Positions 20,203-29,867 of a stretch of DNA of 64,000 nucleotides are shown piece by piece. Numbering within the stretch: position 1 is the stretch's first letter; each line of letters begins with the position of its first letter. The notes under the pieces were generated by a model. It was given only the letters and a program-made list of their open reading frames with translations, did not search any database and was not told the DNA's origin. Both the position numbers and the translations under genes were made by a program. Source of the stretch: Lachnospiraceae bacterium (GTDB lineage Bacteria > Bacillota > Clostridia > Lachnospirales > Lachnospiraceae); the NCBI GenBank assembly GCA_015057035.1, contig SVFC01000002.1:62001-126000 (forward strand), written 5' to 3'.

Positions 20203-20988
20203 ATGGGATTATTTGAAAAAAAATTCTGTGCAGCATGTGGAAACGAAAAAGGATTATTTGGTAAAAAATTAAAAGACGGGAACCATTTATGCAAAAAATG
20301 TTCCTCAAAATGGGTGTATCAGTTTAATGGTAGTGTAAATATTAAGATAAAGAGAAAATGTTCAAGTTTGACATTAGATGAATACAACGAGTTTGTGGAA
20401 ATGAGAGAAAGAAACCTTGAAGAATTACAAGAGTTCTCCCGCACAAAATCTTTGTGTGGAATTATGCAGATTGATGAGGATGCACAAGAAATAGTGTTTA
20501 TTGATAATGCTACGTTTTCAAAAACTGAAAAACTATATGAAAAGAATCCACCTGTTTTTAAGGCGGAGAATTTGGTTTTATCAGAATTGACCTATTCAGC
20601 TAGTACAGAAGGTAAGACTATAACAGGAAAAGCAACCCTAGAGAGCAGTGTTTACTTGGTATTTGCCTTTGAAGACCCATTATATGATGTGGGACGAATT
20701 TGTATTGGAACGATTAAAGCAGTTGCAGGTACATGGACAGATAAAGTCACAGAGAGCCCAGAAATTAAAGAAGTAATTGATACAATCAATGAGATGAGAG
20801 AATGGGGGCTCAAAATGGCGCTGGAATCTGACATTCCAATGTATTCAGATGATTGCTTTTGGAGAGCGGTAAGTCGAGCTCAAGAATATGATTATCTTAC
20901 TAAATACGGGGTGAAAGATATTCTTCATAGAAGATTGGGTAATGATAGAGCGTTAATCCGTGAAACTAAGAAAAAATACAATTTATAA
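20203..20988 (+). CDS. Protein with N-terminal zinc-ribbon (DUF4428-like)
   Basis: 'FCAACGNEKGLFGKKLKDGNHLCKKC' CxxC..CxxC motif. Confidence 0.65.
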   Translation: MGLFEKKFCAACGNEKGLFGKKLKDGNHLCKKCSSKWVYQFNGSVNIKIKRKCSSLTLDEYNEFVEMRERNLEELQEFSRTKSLCGIMQIDEDAQEIVFIDNATFSKTEKLYEKNPPVFKAENLVLSELTYSASTEGKTITGKATLESSVYLVFAFEDPLYDVGRICIGTIKAVAGTWTDKVTESPEIKEVIDTINEMREWGLKMALESDIPMYSDDCFWRAVSRAQEYDYLTKYGVKDILHRRLGNDRALIRETKKKYNL

Positions 20989-21012
20989 GAGGTGTAATCT
21001 TGTACAATCATA

Positions 21013-21300
21013 TGAATATTCTACCTCAACCGACAGGGAATACTTCTTCGGATGTGGGACAACTCATTATAGATGCCATTAGAGACAATCCTGAACAATG
21101 GAAGAAAGATAATTATTTTAAAATGTTCTGAAGAAGAAAACATAAATCGCGCAGAAAAGGACGGAAGAGATAGAACTCGAATTGAAAGAGGATTGAAAAA
21201 TACATTTTCTTTTTATGATGTGTACGATTACCCCAGTATTGATTCAACAAACATGAGAACTAACGAAGTAGCAGAAAGAATAATTGAATTGATATTATAG
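21013..21300 (+). pseudogene. Fused gene fragments, second resembling C-terminus of AAA/nucleotide-kinase-type protein
   Basis: 'MNILPQPTGNTSSDVGQLIIDAIRDNPEQWKKDNYFKMF*' runs into, in another frame, 'LKCSEEENINRAEKDGRDRTRIERGLKNTFSFYDVYDYPSIDSTNMRTNEVAERIIELIL*'. Confidence 0.4.
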
Positions 21301-21313
21301 GGAGAAAAGTTAT

Positions 21314-21760
21314 ATGAAAAATTATGTAGTTGAAAGTTATGAAAATTATAGAGAAGAAGAAAGATTATCCACAAACAATGCTCGTAGAATCGAGTTTATA
21401 ACAACAATAAGAGCCTTGGACGAATTGATAGTGGATAAGAAAAAGATTCTTGATTGTGCAGCCGGAACGGGTGTGTATGCTTTTTATCTTGCAGATAAAG
21501 GGCATGAGGTTACCGCCACAGATATTACACCAAGACATATTGAAGTTATCAAGGAAGTAGCAAAAAATAAACCATATGAAATGGACACAAGAGTTTTAGA
21601 TGCAACAGATATGAGAGTATTCGAAGATGAAACTTTTGATGTTGTGCTAAATATGGGACCTTTTTATCACTTGATTAATGAAGAAGATAGAAAGAAATGT
21701 TTTGAAGAATCACTTTCTCTCTTTCCCACTTGCCCCACTTCCAACCTTATGTTACACTAA
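21314..21760 (+). pseudogene. C-terminally truncated class I SAM-dependent methyltransferase
   Basis: 'ILDCAAGTGVYAFYLADKGHEVTATDITPRHIE', 'FDVVLNMGPFYHL'; then unrelated tail 'SLFPTCPTSNLMLH'. Confidence 0.7.
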
Positions 21761-21807
21761 ACCTAACTATGAGCAAAAATATATTTATATATAAAGGAGA
21801 CACGACA

Positions 21808-22488
21808 ATGGAAGCATACAAGCAGGAATTTATTGAATTTATGGTAGAAAGTGACGTATTAAAGTTTGGTGATTTCACTCTCAAGAGCGGTAGAAAATCT
21901 CCATTTTTTATGAACGCTGGTGCATATGTAACAGGTTCACAGCTGAAGAGATTAGGCGAATACTATGCAAAGGCAATCCACGATAATTACGGGGATGATT
22001 TTGACATTTTATTTGGACCAGCATATAAGGGAATTCCAATTGCAGTAGTAACTGCAATCGCTTACAGCGAATTATATGGAAAAGAAATCCGTTACTGTTC
22101 AGACCGTAAGGAAGAAAAAGATCACGGCGCTGATAAGGGAAGCTTCCTTGGCAGCAAGTTCAAAGATGGTGACAGAGTAGTTATGATCGAAGACGTAACA
22201 ACTTCTGGTAAATCTATGGAAGAAACTGTTCCAAAGGTAAAAGGCGCAGCTGATGTAGAAATCGTTGGTCTTATGGTTTCCTTAAACCGTATGGAAGTTG
22301 GTCTTGGCGGAGTGAAGAGCGCTCTTGACGAAATCAAAGAAACCTACGGATTTGAAGCTCGTGCAATTGTTACAATGGAAGAAGTTGTAGAACATTTATA
22401 CAATCGCGAATGCCAGGGCAGAGTGGTAATCGATGATACAATCAAATCAGCAATTGACGCTTACTACGAGCAGTATGGCTGTAAATAA
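21808..22488 (+). CDS. pyrE: Orotate phosphoribosyltransferase
   Basis: 'FGDFTLKSGRKSPFFMNAG', PRPP motif 'VVMIEDVTTSGKSMEE'. Confidence 0.93.
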   Translation: MEAYKQEFIEFMVESDVLKFGDFTLKSGRKSPFFMNAGAYVTGSQLKRLGEYYAKAIHDNYGDDFDILFGPAYKGIPIAVVTAIAYSELYGKEIRYCSDRKEEKDHGADKGSFLGSKFKDGDRVVMIEDVTTSGKSMEETVPKVKGAADVEIVGLMVSLNRMEVGLGGVKSALDEIKETYGFEARAIVTMEEVVEHLYNRECQGRVVIDDTIKSAIDAYYEQYGCK

Positions 22489-22942
22489 GAAAAGTAAAAA
22501 GAGAATTTTGTGGGTATGCTTTATAGCATACCTGCTTTTCTTGAATTATCTGTTGTTTTTTTCCAGTTACTTCGGTCGGGCAGAGTTCGGAGAAGGTGAA
22601 TATCGTTACAATCTGACTCTGTTTCAAGAGATTGGGCGATATTACAATCTGGGAATGAACAGAGGCAACTGGTATTTATTCATTACCAATGTTATCGGTA
22701 ATATTGTGGTGTTTATGCCAGTGGCGATTTTTTTACGAGTGTTGGTGAAACGATGCAAAAGCGTACTCCTTACCATTTTGTTGTGTCTGGAAATGAGTCT
22801 TTTTGCAGAGGTAGTACAGTTAATAACCAAAGTAGGAAGTTTTGATGTGGATGATTTGTTACTAAATACCTTTGGTGGCATTTGTGGAATCATCCTACTG
22901 GCGATTTGGAGGGCTTGCCATGGCAGGAAGAAGAATCTATAA
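22475..22942 (+). CDS. VanZ-like family protein
   Basis: 'NLTLFQEIGRYY', 'NVIGNIVVFMPVAIFL', 'EVVQLITKVGSFDVDDLLLNTFGGICGI'. Confidence 0.85.
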   Translation: MAVNKKSKKRILWVCFIAYLLFLNYLLFFSSYFGRAEFGEGEYRYNLTLFQEIGRYYNLGMNRGNWYLFITNVIGNIVVFMPVAIFLRVLVKRCKSVLLTILLCLEMSLFAEVVQLITKVGSFDVDDLLLNTFGGICGIILLAIWRACHGRKKNL

Positions 22943-23240
22943 ATTCACAGAGAAAACCCATTCCAAGAGAGCCATCGGTTCTTTTCTTGGCGGTAGCGTA
23001 TGGCTAGGGCTGTATATTGCGTTTATCTATATGGCTTACAAGGGAGACGGAGGTCTCAATATGTATTTTGGAAGTGTGGGAGTGATTGCCATGATTATGT
23101 CGGTGATTACTTTTGGCTTTGCAGTGACAACCTTGAAAGAGGAAGACTCTTTTATGTTTTTTCCAAGATTGGCCACACTTACGTCCTTCCTGGCAGCAGT
23201 TGGCTGGGTTGGCACTTATGTAATCGGATTTTTGAGATAG
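22920..23240 (+). CDS. Small membrane protein (DUF6142-like)
   Basis: Three to four hydrophobic segments; start overlaps vanZ-like end. Confidence 0.6.
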   Translation: MAGRRIYKFTEKTHSKRAIGSFLGGSVWLGLYIAFIYMAYKGDGGLNMYFGSVGVIAMIMSVITFGFAVTTLKEEDSFMFFPRLATLTSFLAAVGWVGTYVIGFLR

Positions 23241-23259
23241 AAGGAAAAGGATATAAAGA

Positions 23260-25287
23260 ATGAAATATTTAGAGTTAATCAAAGAATCAAATGAAGAAGT
23301 TTTAGAGCGTTACGAACTGGTTCGTGAACGCGTGGAAGAGATTGCAAAAGATGCTTCCACTGCAGGGAATGCAGCAGAGTATTTTGCCAGAACAGCAGCG
23401 CATCTTGTAAAATTATATGCAATCGCAGATATGGCGCAGGCGGGCAAACTTGTCACAATTTCTGCAGAAGAGGGCAAGAAGTTAAATGCCAGCATCTATG
23501 AAGATATCTGCGTGGAAAACTATGAAACCAGCTATGCTAATCCAGTTTATGCAGTAGCAAAACTGGGACAGGAAGCAGGACAGATGTTGTCTGCAATTTA
23601 CACACAGATTCGTTCTACATTAAAGTCTGCTTATGAAGGCAATCTGATGGAGCTTTGCATCTATTCAGAGCTTTTTGTGGAAGTATTTAATTATTTTGAA
23701 GAAGAGGATGTGGATCTTGCCCTTGTGAAATCTGCTCTTTATTCCTTCAAACATGACTATACAGAAGTGGTAATCGAAGACTGGGTTGCTCGTTATGCAA
23801 ATCCGGATTACGATTACTATTTGGACATCCTTATGGAAGCAGACTTATCTAAACCAGATTATCTGTACCGTTATGAACTCTATGTTGGGGAAAATGAACT
23901 TGCAAGTGTGAAGTTTTTGAATTCCCTCAAGCCAGAAGAGATTAAGGCTATGGCTACCACCTATACCGAAGGTTTCCGTATCGGTTTTGAAGTGGCAGGG
24001 AAACCACTTCACAAGAAGACCGTTGCTACCGTTATGTACCCAATCGGTTTTGAACTGATGGCAAGAGAAGCAGTAAAAAATCTTGCGGAACTGAACTTAA
24101 AGCCTATTTTAAGACCTTACTCAACTTCAGCAAACAAGCAGTATAGCAATGATCACAAGGATGACAGAGCATTGTGGTTTGATAAGGCTTATGTAGAAAG
24201 AGAATTAGAAGTATACCGTACTTCTTATGAAAAACACAAAGAAAAATTAGCAGGATATGCTGGTCCAGCTGTTATCGAAGTGTTTGGAGAAGAGCCATTC
24301 TCGCCAAAGACGATTGAAGAAGCAATCAAGCTTTCTGACAAACAGCAGGAGCTTTCTGTATATGAGAGAAGCGAAACCAGCCGTCTGTTGAACCAGTACA
24401 TTAAGGGCGAAGAGAGAAGCTTTACCATTATTGCATATCCAATTGCTGAGATTGGTGAAAAATACGAAGAGATTTTTGCAGAGACAGTGAAACTCAACAC
24501 CTTGGATTACATTCTCTATCGCGATATGCAGCAGAAATTAATCGACGTGTTAGATACAGGAAAACAGGTGCATATCTTAGGTGCAAATGGCAACAAGACA
24601 GACCTCTATGTAACTGTTCCAGAACTGAAAAATCCTGAAAAAGAAACAGCTTTTGAAAACTGCGTAGCTGACGTAAATATCCCAGTTGGTGAAGTATTTA
24701 CCTCTCCAACATTAAAGGGAACCACAGGTAAGCTTCATGTAAGCCAGGTATACCTCGGAGATTACAATTTCCTGAATCTGGAGATTGATTTTGTAGACGG
24801 TATGATTACAGAATATACCTGTACCAACTTCCCTACCGAAGAAGAGAACAAAAAATACATTCGTGACAACATTTTAATGCATCACGAAACTCTTCCAATG
24901 GGTGAGTTTGCAATTGGTACTAACACCACAGCATACCGCATGGCTCGTGTTTATGACATTGCAGCGAAGTTACCAATTCTTATCGCTGAGAAAACAGGTC
25001 CACACTTTGCAGTAGGCGATACCTGCTTCAAGTATGACGAAGACAATATGACCTATAATCCAGATGGAAAAGCAATTATTGCTCGTGAAAACGAAGTGTC
25101 TGCACTTCGCAAAACAGACCCAGCTAAGGCATATTTCAACTGTCACACAGATATTACCATTCCATATGATGAACTTGCCCACATCACTGTAATCAAGGCA
25201 GATGGCAGCAAAGAAGACATCATTCGTGATGGACGTTTTGTGCTGGCTGGAACAGAAGAATTAAACAAACCACTGGACGAAATGTAA
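23260..25287 (+). CDS. Aminopeptidase, M29/thermophilic-metalloprotease-like
   Basis: 'FPTEEENKKYIRDNILMHHETLPMGEFAIGTNT'; 'LPILIAEKTGPHFAVGDTC'. Confidence 0.8.
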   Translation: MKYLELIKESNEEVLERYELVRERVEEIAKDASTAGNAAEYFARTAAHLVKLYAIADMAQAGKLVTISAEEGKKLNASIYEDICVENYETSYANPVYAVAKLGQEAGQMLSAIYTQIRSTLKSAYEGNLMELCIYSELFVEVFNYFEEEDVDLALVKSALYSFKHDYTEVVIEDWVARYANPDYDYYLDILMEADLSKPDYLYRYELYVGENELASVKFLNSLKPEEIKAMATTYTEGFRIGFEVAGKPLHKKTVATVMYPIGFELMAREAVKNLAELNLKPILRPYSTSANKQYSNDHKDDRALWFDKAYVERELEVYRTSYEKHKEKLAGYAGPAVIEVFGEEPFSPKTIEEAIKLSDKQQELSVYERSETSRLLNQYIKGEERSFTIIAYPIAEIGEKYEEIFAETVKLNTLDYILYRDMQQKLIDVLDTGKQVHILGANGNKTDLYVTVPELKNPEKETAFENCVADVNIPVGEVFTSPTLKGTTGKLHVSQVYLGDYNFLNLEIDFVDGMITEYTCTNFPTEEENKKYIRDNILMHHETLPMGEFAIGTNTTAYRMARVYDIAAKLPILIAEKTGPHFAVGDTCFKYDEDNMTYNPDGKAIIARENEVSALRKTDPAKAYFNCHTDITIPYDELAHITVIKADGSKEDIIRDGRFVLAGTEELNKPLDEM

Positions 25288-25311
25288 CAATTTAATAAAT
25301 AATTAGAATGA

Positions 25312-25361
25312 GCTGAAATTGAATTTCCTTGTGAGACAGGGAATTTGATTTCAGCTTTTTG
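25312..25361 (+). terminator. Intrinsic terminator (imperfect stem)
   Basis: AGCTGAAATTGAATTTCCTtgtgagacAGGGAATTTGATTTCAGCTTTTT. Confidence 0.7.
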
Positions 25362-25431
25362 TGTTTATTGACGAACTATCATTGTGATGATATAGTAAAA
25401 GTGTAACATTACAATGATACAGGAGAGCAAT

Positions 25432-26130
25432 ATGAAAACAATCACGATTTATCACGGGTCAGAAAATATAGTTCAAAATCCATATTTGCTGGCAGGGAAA
25501 AGGCATAATGATTATGGACAGGGCTTTTATTGCACGGAAGATATAGAGCTTGCAAAGGAATGGGCATGTAAAAACGAGACAGACGGTTTCGTGAATATGT
25601 ATACTCTGGATATGTCAGATTTAAAGGTGCTTAACCTAAATAGTGAAGATTATACTATTTTAAACTGGATAGCGATTTTGCTTCAGAACAGGATTTTTCA
25701 CTTAGACAACGATATTTCTAATATGGCAAGGGAATATATCATAGAGAATTTCTCCGTTAATGTAGAGCAATATGATGTAGTAATTGGTTACAGAGCAGAT
25801 GATTCTTATTTCTCATTTGCAGAAAGATTTGTAAGCAATACTTTGCCGCTTAGGGGGTTAAATAAAGCGTTACGTTTAGGAAAATTGGGGGAACAAGTTG
25901 CGCTTGTTTCCAAGAAGGCTTTTGAAAGATTGCAGTTTGTGGAGGCAATGCCCGTAGAAGGAAATATTTATTATCCGAAATTCCAGTCTCGTGATTTGGG
26001 TGCCAGACAAAGCTATCGAAATGAAGTTGTTTTTTCAAAAAGGTTATTAGATGATGTGTTTGTTTTAGATATCATAAGACAGGAGATGAAAAACGATGAC
26101 CCACGCATACAGCGAATTGTATCTGAGTGA
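25432..26130 (+). CDS. DUF3990-family protein (putative ADP-ribosyltransferase-fold toxin)
   Basis: 'IYHGSENIVQNPYLLAGKRHNDYGQGFYCTEDIELAKEWAC' motif. Confidence 0.75.
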   Translation: MKTITIYHGSENIVQNPYLLAGKRHNDYGQGFYCTEDIELAKEWACKNETDGFVNMYTLDMSDLKVLNLNSEDYTILNWIAILLQNRIFHLDNDISNMAREYIIENFSVNVEQYDVVIGYRADDSYFSFAERFVSNTLPLRGLNKALRLGKLGEQVALVSKKAFERLQFVEAMPVEGNIYYPKFQSRDLGARQSYRNEVVFSKRLLDDVFVLDIIRQEMKNDDPRIQRIVSE

Positions 26131-26743
26131 TGCCCAGAAAACTTTGGGCGCAATGTTTGATTATGCAGTGCATGATTGTAACCATAACATTGACTGGTTT
26201 GTAGAATTGTTTTTGAAATCGGGTTATGCAAAGAGATTTGAGACAGGCAACCCTTCTGTAGTTGGTGGGATGTCTGGAATTGAACTGGCGCGAAATATTA
26301 CCTATAGCGTCTATAATCAGGAACTATTCATTGAAGCAGTACAGCCAATGGATAAAACCCCAGACTACTGGGCTGGTTGGGCACTGGCTTCTTATCAATG
26401 GAGCAGAGGATATCGTTTTGAAGATATTTTCCAGAAGGTAAAAATGTCGGAGATTGTTCGCATGTATCATCCATATCATGAGATGGATATTCGCCACTTC
26501 TATGATGCTATGGACGAAAAAATGAGTCGAATCCAAGGAGAGACAAAACTTAAAAAAATCCGAGAAGCAGCAGGATTATCACAGAATGAACTGGCGGTAA
26601 AATCAGGGGTAAGCCTGCGCTCCATTCAGATGTATGAGCAGAGGAATAACGATATCGACAAAGCACAGGGGCACACCCTGTATAAACTTTCGGTAGCGCT
26701 TGGCTGTGAGGTGGAAGATTTGTTGGAGACACCGATGAAGTAG
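26096..26743 (+). CDS. XRE-type helix-turn-helix protein, probable partner of DUF3990 protein
   Basis: C-terminal HTH 'LKKIREAAGLSQNELAVKSGVSLRSIQMYEQRNNDIDKAQGHTLYKLSVALGCEVEDLLE'; overlaps upstream ORF by 35 nt. Confidence 0.8.
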   Translation: MTHAYSELYLSDAQKTLGAMFDYAVHDCNHNIDWFVELFLKSGYAKRFETGNPSVVGGMSGIELARNITYSVYNQELFIEAVQPMDKTPDYWAGWALASYQWSRGYRFEDIFQKVKMSEIVRMYHPYHEMDIRHFYDAMDEKMSRIQGETKLKKIREAAGLSQNELAVKSGVSLRSIQMYEQRNNDIDKAQGHTLYKLSVALGCEVEDLLETPMK

Positions 26744-26910
26744 GCGCGGATGAGATGATGCTTATAAGATATAATAAACAACGAAGATGACGTTATAAGC
26801 AACTCTAATCATAAACTTTACAATATATAATTGGAAAAAAGAAGGCGCTAAGGTTATACTATAGGTGTAGAATTTAGGAAACTTACTTTCAAATACAGGA
26901 GGAAAACATA

Positions 26911-27936
26911 ATGGATTACAAGAGTTCTGGTGTAGATATTGAAGCTGGTTACAAATCAGTGGAGCTGATGAAAGAGCACGTTAAGAAAACAATGAGACCT
27001 GAAGTGTTAGGTGGTCTTGGTGGATTCTCAGGTGCATTTTCTCTTGCCAAAATCAAAGACATGGAAGAACCAACTTTGGTATCAGGAACAGACGGCTGTG
27101 GAACCAAGGTAAAACTTGCTTTTGTTATGGATAAGCATGATACCATCGGTATTGACGCAGTAGCTATGTGTGTAAACGATATCGCCTGTGCAGGTGGAGA
27201 ACCATTATTTTTCTTAGACTATATCGCTTGTGGTAAGAACTACCCAGAAAAAATCGCTACCATCGTAAAAGGCGTTGCAGAAGGCTGCCTCCAGTCAGAA
27301 TGTGCTTTAATCGGTGGCGAAACAGCAGAACATCCTGGTCTTATGCCAGAAGACGAATACGATCTTGCTGGTTTCGCAGTAGGTGTTGTTGATAAAAAAG
27401 ACATCATCACTGGTGAGAATTTAAAAGACGGCGACATCATCATTGGTATGGCTTCTTCTGGGGTTCATTCCAACGGCTTCTCATTGGTTCGTAAAATCTT
27501 CAATATGGATGAAGAGACATTAAATACATATTATGATGAATTAGGAAAAACTCTTGGAGAAGCATTAATCGCTCCAACAAGAATCTATGTAAAAGCGTTA
27601 AAGGCTGTAAAGATGGCAGGTGTTACTGTAAAAGCATGTAGCCATATTACAGGTGGCGGTTTCCAGGAAAACGTTCCACGTATGCTTCCAGAAGGAAAAC
27701 ACGCTGTAATCGAGAAGAACAGCTACGAAGTTCCAGCATTATTCAAGCTTATGGCTACGAAGGGCAACGTAGAAGAAGATATGATGTACAATACTTATAA
27801 TATGGGTATCGGTATGATGGTTTGTGTAGATCCAGCAGATGTAGACAAAGCTATGGAAGCTATGAGAAGTGCTGGTGATACACCATACGTAATCGGTAAG
27901 ATTGTTGACGGAGAAAAAGGAGTAACCTTATGTTAA
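26911..27936 (+). CDS. purM: Phosphoribosylformylglycinamidine cyclo-ligase
   Basis: 'SGTDGCGTKVKLAF', 'CVNDIACAGGEPLFFLDYIACG', 'GGETAEHPG', 'SHITGGGFQENVPRMLP'. Confidence 0.95.
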   Translation: MDYKSSGVDIEAGYKSVELMKEHVKKTMRPEVLGGLGGFSGAFSLAKIKDMEEPTLVSGTDGCGTKVKLAFVMDKHDTIGIDAVAMCVNDIACAGGEPLFFLDYIACGKNYPEKIATIVKGVAEGCLQSECALIGGETAEHPGLMPEDEYDLAGFAVGVVDKKDIITGENLKDGDIIIGMASSGVHSNGFSLVRKIFNMDEETLNTYYDELGKTLGEALIAPTRIYVKALKAVKMAGVTVKACSHITGGGFQENVPRMLPEGKHAVIEKNSYEVPALFKLMATKGNVEEDMMYNTYNMGIGMMVCVDPADVDKAMEAMRSAGDTPYVIGKIVDGEKGVTLC

Positions 27937-28556
27937 AAATCGCAGTTTGCGTATCCGGTGGAGGAACCAATCTTCAAGCTATTATTGATGCGGTGGAGAA
28001 TGGTACAATCACCAATACAGAAATCTCTGTAGTAATTAGTAACAATAAGAATGCCTATGCCTTAGAACGTGCAGAAAAGCATGGCATCGAAGGCATCTGC
28101 ATTTCGCCAAAGGAATATGAAAGTCGCGCTGAGTTTAATCAGGCGTTTTTGGAGAAAATCAATAGTTATGAAGTAGACCTTGTGGTTTTGGCTGGTTTCT
28201 TGGTTGTAATCCCACCAGAAATGATTGCGACATACCGCAATCGCATCATCAACGTTCATCCATCCCTGATTCCATCTTTCTGTGGAACTGGTTTCTACGG
28301 ATTGAAGGTTCATGAAGGCGTTTTGGAACGTGGTGTGAAAGTCACAGGTGCAACCGTGCATTTCGTTGACGAAGGAACTGATACAGGTCCAATCATTTTC
28401 CAGAAAGCCGTAGCAGTAGAAAATGGTGACACACCAGAAGTGTTACAGCGCCGCGTTATGGAGCAGGCAGAGTGGATGATCTTGCCTAAGGCCATTGATG
28501 CCATTGCAAATGGCAGAGTGTCCATTGTGGACGGACACGCAGTAGTGACAGAGTAG
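27930..28556 (+). CDS. purN: Phosphoribosylglycinamide formyltransferase
   Basis: 'VCVSGGGTNLQAIID', 'INVHPSLIPSFCG.GFYG', 'VHFVDEGTDTGPII'. Confidence 0.94.
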   Translation: MLKIAVCVSGGGTNLQAIIDAVENGTITNTEISVVISNNKNAYALERAEKHGIEGICISPKEYESRAEFNQAFLEKINSYEVDLVVLAGFLVVIPPEMIATYRNRIINVHPSLIPSFCGTGFYGLKVHEGVLERGVKVTGATVHFVDEGTDTGPIIFQKAVAVENGDTPEVLQRRVMEQAEWMILPKAIDAIANGRVSIVDGHAVVTE

Positions 28557-28565
28557 GAGACGAAT

Positions 28566-29843
28566 ATGAAAGTATTAATCGTAGGTAGTGGCGGCAGAGA
28601 GCATGCCATTGCAACAGCAGTAGCAAAAAGTCCTAGAGTAGAGAAAATATATTGCGCACCAGGAAATGCAGGCATCGCTTCTTTAGCGGAATGTGTCAAC
28701 ATTGGTGCTATGGAATTTGATAAACTGGTTGCATTTGCAAAAGAAAATGCCATTGATTTTACCATCATCGGAATGGATGATCCATTGGTTGGTGGCGTGG
28801 TAGATGCGTTTGAAGCAGAAGGCTTAAAAGTATTTGGACCTAGAAAAAATGCAGCCATCTTAGAGGGCTCCAAAGCATTTTCCAAGGACTTAATGAAAAA
28901 ATACAATATTCCTACAGCAGCTTATGAGAATTTTGATAATCCAGAAAAAGCCATTGAATACTTAAAGACTGCAAAGATGCCAATCGTATTGAAGGCAGAC
29001 GGTCTTGCTCTTGGAAAAGGTGTTTTGATTTGCAACACCTTAGAAGAAGCCCTTGCAGGGGTAAAAGAAATCATGGAAGACAAGAAATTCGGAACTGCTG
29101 GTAATACTATGGTAGTAGAAGAATTTATGACAGGTCGTGAAGTATCTGTATTGTCTTTTGTAGATGGAAAAACAATTCAGATTATGTCTTCTGCACAGGA
29201 CCACAAACGTGCAAAAGATGGAGACGAAGGATTAAATACAGGTGGTATGGGAACATTCTCTCCAAGCCCATTCTATACAGCAGAAGTGGATGAATTCTGT
29301 CAGAAACATATCTACCAGGCTACAGTAGATGCTATGGCAGCAGAAGGACGCGAATTCAAAGGAGTTATCTTCTTTGGACTAATGCTTACTCCAGATGGAC
29401 CTAAGGTGTTAGAGTACAATGCTCGCTTTGGTGACCCAGAAACTCAGGTAGTTCTTCCACGTCTGAAAAACGATATCATTGATGTTATGGAAGCCTGTAT
29501 TGACGGAACCCTTGATTCTCTGAAATTGGAATTCGAAGATAAAGCAGCAGTGTGCGTAGTTCTCGCATCTGACGGTTATCCACTGGCTTATGAAAAAGGC
29601 CTTCCAATCACTGGTTTTGAAAACTTCGAAGGAAAAGAAGATTATTTCTGCTTCCATGCAGGAACCAAATTCAATGAAAACGGCGAAATCGTAACCAACG
29701 GTGGACGTGTTCTTGGTATCACTGCCACAGGTGACGACTTGAAAGAAGCCCGTGCCAAAGCATACGCAGCTACCGACTGGATTTCTTTCGCCAACAAATA
29801 TATGCGCCACGACATCGGCAAAGCCATTGATGACGCTGAGTAA
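28566..29843 (+). CDS. purD: Phosphoribosylamine-glycine ligase
   Basis: 'VLIVGSGGREHAIA', 'CAPGNAGIA', 'LKADGLALGKGVLIC', 'NARFGDPETQVVLPRL'. Confidence 0.95.
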   Translation: MKVLIVGSGGREHAIATAVAKSPRVEKIYCAPGNAGIASLAECVNIGAMEFDKLVAFAKENAIDFTIIGMDDPLVGGVVDAFEAEGLKVFGPRKNAAILEGSKAFSKDLMKKYNIPTAAYENFDNPEKAIEYLKTAKMPIVLKADGLALGKGVLICNTLEEALAGVKEIMEDKKFGTAGNTMVVEEFMTGREVSVLSFVDGKTIQIMSSAQDHKRAKDGDEGLNTGGMGTFSPSPFYTAEVDEFCQKHIYQATVDAMAAEGREFKGVIFFGLMLTPDGPKVLEYNARFGDPETQVVLPRLKNDIIDVMEACIDGTLDSLKLEFEDKAAVCVVLASDGYPLAYEKGLPITGFENFEGKEDYFCFHAGTKFNENGEIVTNGGRVLGITATGDDLKEARAKAYAATDWISFANKYMRHDIGKAIDDAE

Positions 29844-29867
29844 ATCACACAATACATTAACATTACA

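Noticed and set aside
26760-26910. Purine riboswitch upstream of purM
   Set aside because: No purine aptamer core recognised; only a promoter-like TTGGAA-N18-TATACT is visible.
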